Shown here piece by piece: positions 8,230-16,273 of a stretch of 64,000 nucleotides of DNA. The notes below the pieces were generated by a model, which worked only from the letters and a program-made list of their open reading frames with translations, searched no databases and was not told the origin of the DNA. The translations under genes were made by a program, and so were the position numbers. Positions within the stretch are counted from its first letter, which is position 1. Each line of letters opens with the position of its first letter. This DNA comes from Rubrolithibacter sp043763625 (GTDB taxonomy: Bacteria; Bacteroidota; Bacteroidia; Sphingobacteriales; Sphingobacteriaceae), in NCBI GenBank assembly GCA_043763625.1, contig JAYULL010000061.1, positions 179,185 through 243,184 on the forward strand. The letters are read 5' to 3'.

Positions 8230-9534
8230 ATGTCAACACAAAATTTAAAATTTGAAACACTGCAAATACATGCAGGCCAGGAAGCAGACCCTACTACAGG
8301 TTCAAGAGCTGTTCCTATTTATCAAACAACTTCATACGTTTTTAAAAGTGCCGAGCATGGGGCCAATCTTTTTGCTTTAAAAGAATTCGGCAACATCTAT
8401 ACCCGAATTATGAACCCGACTACCGACGTTTTCGAAAAACGTATTGCGGCGTTAGAAGGCGGCGTTGCGGCGTTAGCGGTTGGTTCCGGTCAAGCTGCTC
8501 AACTACTTGCACTTCACAACATTTTAGAAGTCGGTGATAATTTTGTAACCAGTAGTTCGCTCTACGGCGGAACTTATAATCAATTTAAAGTAACATTTAA
8601 GCGTTTGGGAATTGAAGCCCGCTTTGCAAACGTAGATGATATCAGCTCTTTCGAAAGCAAGATCGACGATAAAACAAAAGCTCTCTACGTAGAAACTATA
8701 GGCAACCCGGGATACAACATTCCCGACTTTGAAAAACTTGCCGCTTTAGCCCGAAAACATGATTTACCTTTAATAGTTGACAATACTTTCGGTGCTGCCG
8801 GCTACCTGTTCAGGCCTTTAGAACATGGAGCAAACGTGGTTGTAGAATCTGCAACTAAATGGATCGGCGGTCACGGAACCAGTATCGGGGGAGTAATTGT
8901 TGACGGCGGAAACTACAATTGGGGCAACGGCAAGTTCAAACAATTTACAGAACCTTCCGAAGGTTACCACGGACTAGTATTTAATGATGTTTTCGGGATT
9001 GACGGCCCGTTCGGGAATATCCAATTCATAATAAGAGCAAGAGTAGAAGGTTTACGTGATCTAGGTCCTGCTATTTCGCCTTTTAACTCGTTTCTTCTGC
9101 TTCAAGGATTGGAAACATTATCGCTAAGAGTGCAACGCCATGTAGATAACGCATTAGAAATTGCAAAATGGTTGAAAAGCCATCCACAGGTAGAAAGAGT
9201 AAGTTACCCCGGGTTAGAAGACAACACTTACCATCAACTCGCTAAAAAATATTTAAAAAATGGTTTTGGTGGTGTTTTATCTTTTGAATTAAAAGGCGGA
9301 AAGGAAAAAGCTTCGAAATTTGTTGACAGCCTGAAATTAATAAGCCACTTAGCTAACGTGGGCGACGCGAAAACCCTCATTATTCAGCCTTCGGCTACAA
9401 CCCACCAACAGCTTAGCGACGCAGAGCAATTGGCAGCAGGAGTACAACCTGCACAACTACGCATCTCGGCAGGAATTGAACATGTAGATGATATAAAAGC
9501 TGATTTGGAGCAAGCATTTGAAGCGATTAGATAG
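8230..9534 (+). CDS. metY: O-acetylhomoserine aminocarboxypropyltransferase (sulfhydrylase) MetY
   Basis: Makes homocysteine directly from O-acetylhomoserine and sulfide. The PLP lysine is Lys210 in VESATKWIGGHG, and the 434-residue length with the long insert around residues 225-265 (FTEPSEGYHG) distinguishes MetY from the shorter cystathionine enzymes such as the neighbour at 6801. It lies behind the SAM riboswitch and 79 nt before metX, which supplies its substrate, so the two form one SAM-controlled unit. ATG at 8230 is well supported. Confidence 0.95.
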   Translation: MSTQNLKFETLQIHAGQEADPTTGSRAVPIYQTTSYVFKSAEHGANLFALKEFGNIYTRIMNPTTDVFEKRIAALEGGVAALAVGSGQAAQLLALHNILEVGDNFVTSSSLYGGTYNQFKVTFKRLGIEARFANVDDISSFESKIDDKTKALYVETIGNPGYNIPDFEKLAALARKHDLPLIVDNTFGAAGYLFRPLEHGANVVVESATKWIGGHGTSIGGVIVDGGNYNWGNGKFKQFTEPSEGYHGLVFNDVFGIDGPFGNIQFIIRARVEGLRDLGPAISPFNSFLLLQGLETLSLRVQRHVDNALEIAKWLKSHPQVERVSYPGLEDNTYHQLAKKYLKNGFGGVLSFELKGGKEKASKFVDSLKLISHLANVGDAKTLIIQPSATTHQQLSDAEQLAAGVQPAQLRISAGIEHVDDIKADLEQAFEAIR

Positions 9535-9544
9535 ATGAGGGTCT

Positions 9545-9600
9545 TCGGGAGCGGAGTCATAGGATTAGAGACTCTTCGACTTCGCTCAGAGTGACAAACG
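9545..9600. repeat. Dispersed-type intergenic repeat between metY and metX
   Basis: The string CTTCGACTTCGCTCAGAGTGAC (about 9577-9598) with the preceding TCTTCGGGAGCGGAGTC belongs to a kind of short intergenic repeat common in Bacteroidota genomes; the parts GGAGCGGAGTC and GACTTCGCTC are near inverted copies. It separates metY and metX without an obvious terminator. The genome-wide copy number cannot be seen here. Confidence 0.35.
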
Positions 9601-9613
9601 AATTACCGAACAG

Positions 9614-10669
9614 ATGAGTTTACAAATTTTTAAGTACAACAAGCAGTTCCAATTAGAAAGCGGCAAGAAGTTGAAAAACTTGGAAATCGCTTACCATACT
9701 TACGGAAAGCTTAACGAAAAGAAGGATAATGTTGTTTGGGTTTGCCATGCCTTAACTGCAAATTCCGATGTTTTTGATTGGTGGAGGGGATTATTCGGCG
9801 ATGGAGACCTCTTTAACCCGGAGGATCATTTTATTGTTTGTGCCAATATTTTGGGTTCGCATTACGGCACTACAAATCCTTTGAGCACCAATCCCGCAAC
9901 CGGAAATCCGTACTTCCTATCATTCCCGCTGTGTACCGTTCGTGATATGGTAAATGCTCAAGTTTTATTGGCGAATCGTTTAGGCATAGACAAAATACAA
10001 GTTTTGATGGGCGGCTCACTTGGCGGACAGCAATGCGCCGAGTGGGCGATTATTGAACCCGACCGTATCAAGAAGCTCATTCTAATGGCTACTAATGCTC
10101 AGCATTCTCCTTGGGGAATAGCTTTTAACGAAAGTCAGCGATTAGCAATAACTGCCGACAGAACTTTCTATGCCGAAACCAAAGACGGCGGAAAAAAAGG
10201 CTTAAAGGCTGCAAGAAGCATTGCCCTACTATCCTACCGGGGATACGAAACCTACAGCATAACCCAACAAGAAGTAGCAACCGATAAAACTGATTCGTTT
10301 AAAGCTTCCTCATACCAAAACTATCAAGGAGAAAAATTGGTAAACCGATTCAATGCTTACAGTTACTGGTATTTGACAAAGGCAATGGACAGCCACAATG
10401 TAGGCAGAGACAGGCATTCAGTTGAAGATGCATTAGAGCAAATAAAGGCCAAGACTTTGGTTATGGCTATTTCTTCTGATATTCTTTTCCCCCCTGAGGA
10501 GCAAAAGTGCTTGGCTAAAAATATTCCTGACGCAGAATATGTTGAAATTAATTCCTTCTACGGCCACGACGGTTTTCTGATTGAAACCGCCACCCTGACA
10601 AAGGAAATCGGGAATTTTTTAAAGAGTACAGGCGAAAAGAAGATCGTAAACATGCACAGGATTGCATAA
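9614..10669 (+). CDS. metX: Homoserine O-acetyltransferase MetX
   Basis: Acetylates homoserine with acetyl-CoA to give the MetY substrate. An alpha/beta-hydrolase fold enzyme of 351 residues: nucleophile Ser135 in GGSLGGQQ, acid Asp in SSDILFPPEEQ and His in YGHDGFLIE near the C terminus. The N-terminal segment (LEIAYHTYGKLN) and NPLSTNPATG are typical of the family. Succinyl- versus acetyl-CoA preference is not resolved by sequence reading; pairing with MetY favours acetyl. It is second in the riboswitch-controlled unit. A long inverted repeat follows within 60 nt and may end the transcript. Confidence 0.93.
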   Translation: MSLQIFKYNKQFQLESGKKLKNLEIAYHTYGKLNEKKDNVVWVCHALTANSDVFDWWRGLFGDGDLFNPEDHFIVCANILGSHYGTTNPLSTNPATGNPYFLSFPLCTVRDMVNAQVLLANRLGIDKIQVLMGGSLGGQQCAEWAIIEPDRIKKLILMATNAQHSPWGIAFNESQRLAITADRTFYAETKDGGKKGLKAARSIALLSYRGYETYSITQQEVATDKTDSFKASSYQNYQGEKLVNRFNAYSYWYLTKAMDSHNVGRDRHSVEDALEQIKAKTLVMAISSDILFPPEEQKCLAKNIPDAEYVEINSFYGHDGFLIETATLTKEIGNFLKSTGEKKIVNMHRIA

Positions 10670-10720
10670 TAGTGCTTGATAGGAATAGAACATTCTATAA
10701 CGATTAGAGATTAAATATTA

Positions 10721-10789
10721 AGATTGCTTCGTGCCTCGCAATGACGATTGTATGAAACGTCTTTGCGAGAAGGCACGACGAAGCAATCT
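10721..10789. repeat. Long imperfect inverted repeat after metX
   Basis: The left arm AGATTGCTTCGTGCCTCGCA (10721-10740, continuing ATGACG) faces the right arm CGTCTTTGCGAGAAGGCACG (10758-10777, continuing ACGAAGCAATCT to 10789), leaving an 11-nt centre. It is a 69-bp hairpin-forming element of the REP/MITE-like kind. It sits between convergent metX and an esterase gene. No flanking target duplication is evident. Confidence 0.6.
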
Positions 10790-10808
10790 AAAATGCAGAT
10801 TTAGGCCA

Positions 10809-11668
10809 TCAGTACTGATGAAAAGCTTGCGATACAAACTCAAGCACAGTCGGCAAAGATGCTCTCCAATACGTCCAAGTGTGACCTCCGTCTCTCACTC
10901 GGTATTCATGCGGAATATCCTTTTTCTTTAAAGCAATATGAGCTAAAGCATTCCCTTCGTATAGAAAATCGTCATCGCCGCAATCAATATACCAACGCAC
11001 GGCTTTCTTTTGATCGTCAGCTACGTTTTTTATTAAGGCAAGGGCGCTGTGCCTGTTATAATAATTTTCGATGGCAGAGTCAGCAATTGTCGGATTTTCC
11101 TTTTTAATATTGTTTTTGGCCTCATCCAAAGTTAAGGGACCCACGTAAGCGCTAAGCGGACAAGCCGAAGAAAACATTTCCGGATGATGAAGGGCATACA
11201 TAAAAGTACCGCCGCCACCCATAGATAAACCTGAAATAGCACGGAAGCGCTTCTCTCCTTTTGCCCGGTATTTCTTCTCCACAAAAGGCAGTAATTCTTG
11301 AAAGAAAAAGTCTTCATAGCGCCAATCGCCTTTTGCATTATTAAAATAACCTCGCTGTCCGGTATTACCGTCAGGCATAACAATAATCATAGGAGTTGCA
11401 TTTCCGGCATTTATCTCCTTATCGGCGATATTCAAAACCTCGCCAAACTGCACCCAACCGGTATTATCATCACCGGACCCGTGCAGCAAATATAAGATCG
11501 GGTAACTACGGTTAGAGGTCTCATAATCAGGCGGAAGATAAACCGAAAACTTCCGTTCCATCTTTAAAATCTTGCTCTGCAAAATAACATTATCGATTAC
11601 CTTACCGGTTTGAGCGAATAGGGATGCGGGCAATACAGTGCTGCCAAAAAAAGCTTGAATTTATTCAT
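10809..11668 (-). pseudogene. Secreted alpha/beta-hydrolase esterase, frameshifted in its signal peptide
   Basis: An EstD/feruloyl-esterase-like hydrolase. The mature part is complete: YLLHGSGDD oxyanion segment, nucleophile Ser in GLSMGGGG, Asp in CGDDDF and His in GGHTWTYWR. The frame read from 11633 begins with TTG and only half a signal peptide (PASLFAQ). Upstream, ATG at 11668 reads MNKFKLF in another frame; adding one A to the run at 11660-11662 gives a full signal (MNKIQAFFGSTVLPASLFAQ) fused in frame. So either a one-base deletion has disabled secretion or the assembly has an error. Family members deacylate glycans or small esters; the substrate is unknown. Confidence 0.7.
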
Positions 11669-11738
11669 TGTAGTTTGGTTAGAAGGTGTGAATATAAAAA
11701 AGAAATGGTCCAACCGGAACCAAAAGCCGGATTTAATA

Positions 11739-11930
11739 TTAGTCCGGATCTTCGAACATAACCAATAAAGTTTCTACTCCTGTTAATTCATCTTCTCCTT
11801 CTTTTACTACAGATGAGCCCACGAAAGAAAAGTTAGGGTTCTCTTTTAAAACTTCACCTATTTTTTCTTCAAGCGTAAACCGCAACCTTTCCTCCGGGAG
11901 ATTTTTTGTTACTTTGATTTTATAAACCAT
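11739..11930 (-). CDS. Small uncharacterised protein (63 aa)
   Basis: I do not recognise this family. A 63-residue soluble protein starting MVYKIKVTKNLPEERL, with an amphipathic, charged N-terminal half and an acidic C terminus (VMFEDPD). No signal peptide or membrane segment. It begins with ATG and diverges from the hydrolase gene at 11996. Balanced composition and residue pattern suggest it is a real gene. Confidence 0.55.
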   Translation of the reverse strand: MVYKIKVTKNLPEERLRFTLEEKIGEVLKENPNFSFVGSSVVKEGEDELTGVETLLVMFEDPD

Positions 11931-11995
11931 GCACGTTTAACAAGTGAACCTTAATTTGGCTTTGCTTTTAATATTTATATTCAAAAACTATCATT

Positions 11996-12838
11996 ATGAA
12001 ACCATTTTCGGCATTTGCTTTTTTACTATTCCTACCGGGAATGTTATTCTCGCAAGTTCAAGGACTTGAAATTCCTTTATGGAAAAACGGAGCTCCGGGA
12101 TTTGAGAATCTAAAAGACGAAAACCAAACGGCAAAAGATTATTGGATTGCTAATATTCATAATCCTTCTATTACAGTTTATCTTCCTCCAAAAGAAAAAG
12201 CAACCGGAACGGCGGTAATTATCTGTCCGGGCGGAGGCCATCGGTTGCTGGTTTTCGGTGCCGAAGGTGTTGAGCCTGCAAAATATCTAAACAGCTTAGG
12301 CATAGCCGCTTTTGTTTTGAAGTATCGTTTAGGGCGAGAAGAAAATTCACCTTATAACTTAGAAAAACATCCCGTTGAGGATGCTCACCGAGCAATGCGT
12401 ATGGTTAGAAGCAGAGCTAAAGAATGGAATATTGATACTAATAAAGTGGGAATATTAGGGTTTTCGGCCGGCGGAGAAGTAGTTTCAATGGTGGCCTACA
12501 ATCCGGCACCGGGGAATCCGAAATCAAAAGATATAATAGAAAAGTTTAACGGCAAACCAAACTTCCAGATGCAAGTTTATCCCGGTCCTCTCGGAATTCC
12601 GGAAACGGTTCCTGCCAACTCTCCACCGGCTTTTCTTATTGCTGCAAATGACGATGAGTGTTGTTCCGGTTCAACCGTAAAAATCCTTCAAAGATATCGG
12701 GATGCAAAACTGCCGGTTGAAGCACATATTCTCTCTGCCGGCGGACACGGTTTTAATATGGGAAATCGATCTAACCTGGAAGCCGTAAAAACATGGCCTC
12801 AACGAATGGCTGATTGGTTGAAAGATAATAAACTATAA
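11996..12838 (+). CDS. Secreted alpha/beta-hydrolase (acetyl-xylan-esterase/BD-FAE-like)
   Basis: A 280-residue exported hydrolase with a Sec signal peptide (residues 1-19, ending FSQ). It carries the PGGGH oxyanion motif near residue 76, nucleophile Ser in GFSAGGE, an Asp in AANDDE and His in GGHGFNM. This set matches the family of carbohydrate esterases that remove acetyl or feruloyl groups from hemicellulose. A Cys pair (DDECCSG) lies near the acid residue. No glycoside hydrolase is adjacent, so the substrate is not inferred. Divergent from the small gene at 11739. Confidence 0.8.
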   Translation: MKPFSAFAFLLFLPGMLFSQVQGLEIPLWKNGAPGFENLKDENQTAKDYWIANIHNPSITVYLPPKEKATGTAVIICPGGGHRLLVFGAEGVEPAKYLNSLGIAAFVLKYRLGREENSPYNLEKHPVEDAHRAMRMVRSRAKEWNIDTNKVGILGFSAGGEVVSMVAYNPAPGNPKSKDIIEKFNGKPNFQMQVYPGPLGIPETVPANSPPAFLIAANDDECCSGSTVKILQRYRDAKLPVEAHILSAGGHGFNMGNRSNLEAVKTWPQRMADWLKDNKL

Positions 12839-12853
12839 GAGGAGAAAGGTGGG

Positions 12854-13080
12854 TTAGAGCCTGCTACCGGGAAATTCGGCACCTGTGAAGCCGCATCGGA
12901 TGAATTAAAAAATAAAAGAAACACTACTTCTGACGATTTACTGAACCGCCACTAGATTTTCCTTTTGCAAAAGTTGATGCTTTGCAAACCGTTCTCGCTA
13001 TAGCGGGTCATACTAAACGGCATATTGAACAAATTCAAGAGATAATAAATGATAAAAATTTTCCTGATAAAGGCCGATAG
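12854..13080 (+). pseudogene. Remnant of a DinB-family metal-dependent hydrolase
   Basis: Two open segments in different frames. The first (12854-12955) reads EPATGKFGTCEAASDELKNK and ends SDDLLNRH-stop; the second (12964-13080) reads FAKVDALQTVLAIAGHTKRH and ends NFPDKGR-stop. Together they match the C-terminal half of DinB-like putative metalloenzymes, including the terminal HTxRHxxQIxEI helix with its metal-binding His. The N-terminal half and a start codon are missing, so it is a decayed copy. A related intact gene lies at 28637. The assignment rests on motif recall, not on an alignment. Confidence 0.65.
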
Positions 13081-13123
13081 GGATATAAAAAAAGCTTAAG
13101 CAGAATCTCGAGGGTGTTTAGCC

Positions 13124-14425
13124 TTAACCGTGCTTCTTTTTCTTATTCATTTTTGCCTTCTGCCCGGAACTGTAATTATAATTTTTTGCGTTGCTTGCTT
13201 TTTTTTCGTGAAAAGCAGCGCCCCGCTCCTCATCTTTTGAACCTTTATGAGTTTGAATCTTTTTTATCTGTTCCTTAGGCTCCGTAAAAATCAACAAATT
13301 CTCAGGCAGTTTTTCCGCCGAAAGTCTCCGGCCGATTGCCTGTTCAATTTTCCGAACTGCCGGCAGTTCCAAATCAGTCGCAATTGTTATTGCAAGTACC
13401 TCACCTTCTTGGTGAGAAGTTTGGCGAAGTATACGGCTGATAAAAGTCCCATTTTCTTCGGGAAGTTCGGCCTGAATGATAAATGAAACTGAACTTAAAT
13501 CAATACTACCCTCTAATTCAGTGGCAACAAGCAGTATCCGAATCGCTTGCCGATTGTAAAATTCGTTCATACTCTCCACCCCTGCCGACTCGAAAAATAC
13601 CGGATTAAGAATTGCCACAGCATCCTTTAACAGCAACTTTAAATGATTGTAAACCTTTTCGGCAGTAAGCCGTGTATTTACAAAAACAATCCCTTTTTTA
13701 AATGCTTCACGATCTTCGAGAAGTAAAGTCAACAGATTTAATTTTGTACGAAAGTTTGGTACGTGGTACAAAAGTTGGTAGTGTGTATTTATACCCGATT
13801 CTTCTAATTCTTCAATTTCTACAACCGCCGCTTCTCGCATAAAAGGGCTTATCATTTTTTCAATCCGTTCGTGCATTACTTCGGCAAATATCAGGTGTTG
13901 ACATTTTTGGATGCTGTTTGCAAGTTCGGCAACCGGTAAGGCCAATCCCTGTTTCACAACCAATTCTGCATCATCAACTACAAATAATATTATTTTATTA
14001 AGATTTAAAGCGAGTTTAAGATAAACAGCTCTCGCCCTGTCGGGGGTAGCAACAACAATATCGCAGCCCTCAGCCAATTCATTGAATTGACTCTCCATAC
14101 CGGAACCGGAATATAAGCCTACGATACGAATAGAATTGTTTTTGTTGAGCGAGTTAAAGCGGTCTATAACTTCAAGTACTTTTTCTTTTCCCGCAACGAG
14201 AATCAATGCCCGCGGTGCATCTTCAAAACCTTGTTTCAGCCTATTTACAACACCTAAAATATAGGCACTCGTTTTACCGCAACCTTCGGGCCCTATCCCG
14301 ACTATATCCTGCCCGCCGGCGATACGTGTTAACGTTTTTGCTTGAATTTCTTTTGGAGTAATATATCCTGCATCAGTTATTGAACGAACTAATGATTTAT
14401 TAAGCTTTAATTTTTCTGACCACAC
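13124..14425 (-). CDS. DEAD-box helicase-like protein with degenerate motifs
   Basis: A 433-residue SF2 helicase fold of the DEAD-box kind. Motif I is GPEGCGKTS (Lys51) and the Q-motif region is YITPKEIQAKTL. Motif II reads DDAE at 151-154 in place of DEAD, the SAT motif is replaced by FAEVM, and the C-terminal HRxGRxxR motif is not recognisable (RILRQTSHQEG stands there). ATP binding looks preserved while coupling of hydrolysis to RNA unwinding looks doubtful. The tail is Lys-rich (QKAKMNKKKKHG), fit for RNA contact. It starts with GTG; I find no ATG upstream in frame. Possibly a ribosome- or RNA-binding adaptor. Confidence 0.78.
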   Translation of the reverse strand: MWSEKLKLNKSLVRSITDAGYITPKEIQAKTLTRIAGGQDIVGIGPEGCGKTSAYILGVVNRLKQGFEDAPRALILVAGKEKVLEVIDRFNSLNKNNSIRIVGLYSGSGMESQFNELAEGCDIVVATPDRARAVYLKLALNLNKIILFVVDDAELVVKQGLALPVAELANSIQKCQHLIFAEVMHERIEKMISPFMREAAVVEIEELEESGINTHYQLLYHVPNFRTKLNLLTLLLEDREAFKKGIVFVNTRLTAEKVYNHLKLLLKDAVAILNPVFFESAGVESMNEFYNRQAIRILLVATELEGSIDLSSVSFIIQAELPEENGTFISRILRQTSHQEGEVLAITIATDLELPAVRKIEQAIGRRLSAEKLPENLLIFTEPKEQIKKIQTHKGSKDEERGAAFHEKKASNAKNYNYSSGQKAKMNKKKKHG

Positions 14426-14496
14426 AACAGCGCAAATTGAATTGGTGCAAAATACGCATTAGAATCAGGATTTAAATGTCATACTATAAGCCTTAG

Positions 14497-14670
14497 TTAC
14501 CGGTCCGAAGAATCCGAATTAAGCAGGGCAACGAGTCAATTTACTTATCAGCTTTGCGCTATTACCAAAATGAAGTAAAGTTGGAAAAATTGCAACATCC
14601 GAATAAAATCCGCGTTAAAGAATTCACGGTCCAATCGAAAAAGTACCTGTACGTTATCGTTGGATTTTAA
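14497..14670 (+). pseudogene. 57-residue open frame without start codon, upstream of dedA
   Basis: From the stop at 14494-14496 to TAA at 14668-14670 the frame is open, and the peptide looks natural: Y, K, E and hydrophobic residues alternate (SIYLSALRYYQNEVKLEKL, then HPNKIRVKEFTVQSKKYLYV). There is no ATG; TTG inside could start a 38-residue product. It ends 8 nt before dedA. It is probably the tail of a decayed gene or a small gene with a non-ATG start. I do not recognise the family. Confidence 0.35.
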
Positions 14671-14678
14671 AGAACTTT

Positions 14679-15353
14679 ATGGAATTCATTAGCCAAGTTT
14701 TAGATTTTCTCCTTCACATCGATACGCACATCGCGGACATAAGTAAGACCTACCAAGTTTGGACATACCTTATTCTTTTTCTTATAATTTTCGCCGAAAC
14801 AGGTTTAGTAGTGTTTCCTTTTTTACCGGGCGACCCACTTTTATTCGCGGCCGGAGCCGTAGTAGCCTCAGGGCAGACCGGAATTGATATTTATATTTTG
14901 TGTTTAGTTTTACTTGCAGCGGCTATTTTAGGTAATCAGGTAAACTATTACATCGGCGGATATACAGGTTCACATGTATTTAAAACCGGCAATAAGATTT
15001 TAAAGCCTTCTTACTATGCCAAAACAGTCCTTTTCTTTAGAAAACATGGTGGAAAAGCAGTAATATTCAGTCGTTTTTTTCCTGTGGTAAGAACTTTTGT
15101 ACCGTTTGTTGCAGGTGTAGGAAAAATGAATCAGCGCTTGTTTACTATATATAATCTGACAGGAGCATTCCTTTGGATTGGCGGCTTTCTTGCCCTAGGA
15201 TTTTTATTCGGCAATACTGCAATAGTTAAAGAAAACTTCGCGTTTACGGTCGGAATAATCTCTGCATTTACCACACTGCCTCCAATTATTGCCGGAATTG
15301 TAAGCAGGTTTGCAAAGAAAAGGAAAGTCAGAAGTCGAATGTCGGTTGTATAA
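14679..15353 (+). CDS. DedA family membrane protein
   Basis: A 224-residue polytopic inner-membrane protein of the DedA/VTT (SNARE-associated) family. Diagnostic segments are present: ETGLVVFPFLPGDPLLFAAG near the N terminus and FSRFFPVVRTFVPFVAGVGKM with the essential FxRxxPxxR motif, followed by GAFLWIGGF. Family members act in undecaprenyl-phosphate or phospholipid flipping and envelope homeostasis. The last codons fall in a repeat-like GTCAGAAGTCGAATGTCGG run, so the C terminus may be extended by repeat DNA. Five to six membrane segments can be counted. Confidence 0.9.
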   Translation: MEFISQVLDFLLHIDTHIADISKTYQVWTYLILFLIIFAETGLVVFPFLPGDPLLFAAGAVVASGQTGIDIYILCLVLLAAAILGNQVNYYIGGYTGSHVFKTGNKILKPSYYAKTVLFFRKHGGKAVIFSRFFPVVRTFVPFVAGVGKMNQRLFTIYNLTGAFLWIGGFLALGFLFGNTAIVKENFAFTVGIISAFTTLPPIIAGIVSRFAKKRKVRSRMSVV

Positions 15354-15458
15354 CTAAGCAAACAAGCATTTAAAAAATTTATTCCTTGGCGCAGATCATA
15401 AAAGTATCAGTGCAATTCGTCACCTGAATTGCTCGCATCTTCTCTAATACAGCTATTA

Positions 15459-16256
15459 TTACCTATTCCCCACGACCGCTATAATGGTAGAACTGGTATA
15501 AGCACTGAACACGCCCAAGGCCCCATTACTGAAGTTTGAAGGAGGGTTTGCGGGAGATACCGGCGGCCCCCCTTCGCCTGTTATTTGAGCAATCGAAAAG
15601 AAATATCGGTATACATTACGGTCTATACCACGCATTTCAATCCGTGCTGTATCGCCTATCGCTAAATCATTGGAATCAAAAAATAAAGTTTCAATCACGT
15701 TATTGCCGTTGTTAAAGCGATCTTCGCTTAATAAGTGCGGCTCAAACTCTTTAAATCTAACCAAAAAAAGATATTGATTACTTACAGCCTCCGGATCGTT
15801 ATAGTAAGCCACCGGAAAAATATTGTCGTTGCCGAAAAAGGATATTTTTTTAAATGAGATCGAATCAAGTTTAACAGCTTCAGGCATCGAAGAAGTTGCA
15901 GTATATACTTGTCCTTCTACCGTTACCTTCAACACATATTTCTCACCCGGAACTCCCGCAAATTTTGAACTTTTGTACACTCCTGCAGCTACCGGGTTAA
16001 AATTGATGGTTTGTCCGATTTCATTTGTGAGCACTACCGAAGCTGACTCTACCCCTTCAAACCTGTCCGGCTCGGTAAAGGAGATTGTTTTAGATATTCT
16101 AACAGTTTGATTCGTATCTTGATCGCTAAGCAGGCCTTCTATAACTATTCTAGGCTCGGCATTTTTTAGCTTTACGTCGACAACTTTTTCGCAGCTTGAC
16201 AGTAAAACTAAACCTAAAATAAATTCCGGAAAAAGCTTTATTATAAGGAGTTTCAT
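15459..16256 (-). CDS. DUF4249 outer-membrane-associated lipoprotein
   Basis: A 265-residue exported protein with a lipoprotein signal (LVLLSSC; Cys near residue 22), followed by EKVVDVKLKNAEPRIVIEGLLSDQ, the signature start of DUF4249. These proteins are encoded next to TonB-dependent receptors in Bacteroidota, as here (17 nt after the receptor gene), and probably help capture the receptor's ligand at the cell surface. The ligand is unknown. The short loop EGGPPVSPANPPSNF near the C terminus is low in complexity. Confidence 0.88.
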   Translation of the reverse strand: MKLLIIKLFPEFILGLVLLSSCEKVVDVKLKNAEPRIVIEGLLSDQDTNQTVRISKTISFTEPDRFEGVESASVVLTNEIGQTINFNPVAAGVYKSSKFAGVPGEKYVLKVTVEGQVYTATSSMPEAVKLDSISFKKISFFGNDNIFPVAYYNDPEAVSNQYLFLVRFKEFEPHLLSEDRFNNGNNVIETLFFDSNDLAIGDTARIEMRGIDRNVYRYFFSIAQITGEGGPPVSPANPPSNFSNGALGVFSAYTSSTIIAVVGNR

Positions 16257-16273
16257 AATTAGTTCTGATAAAT

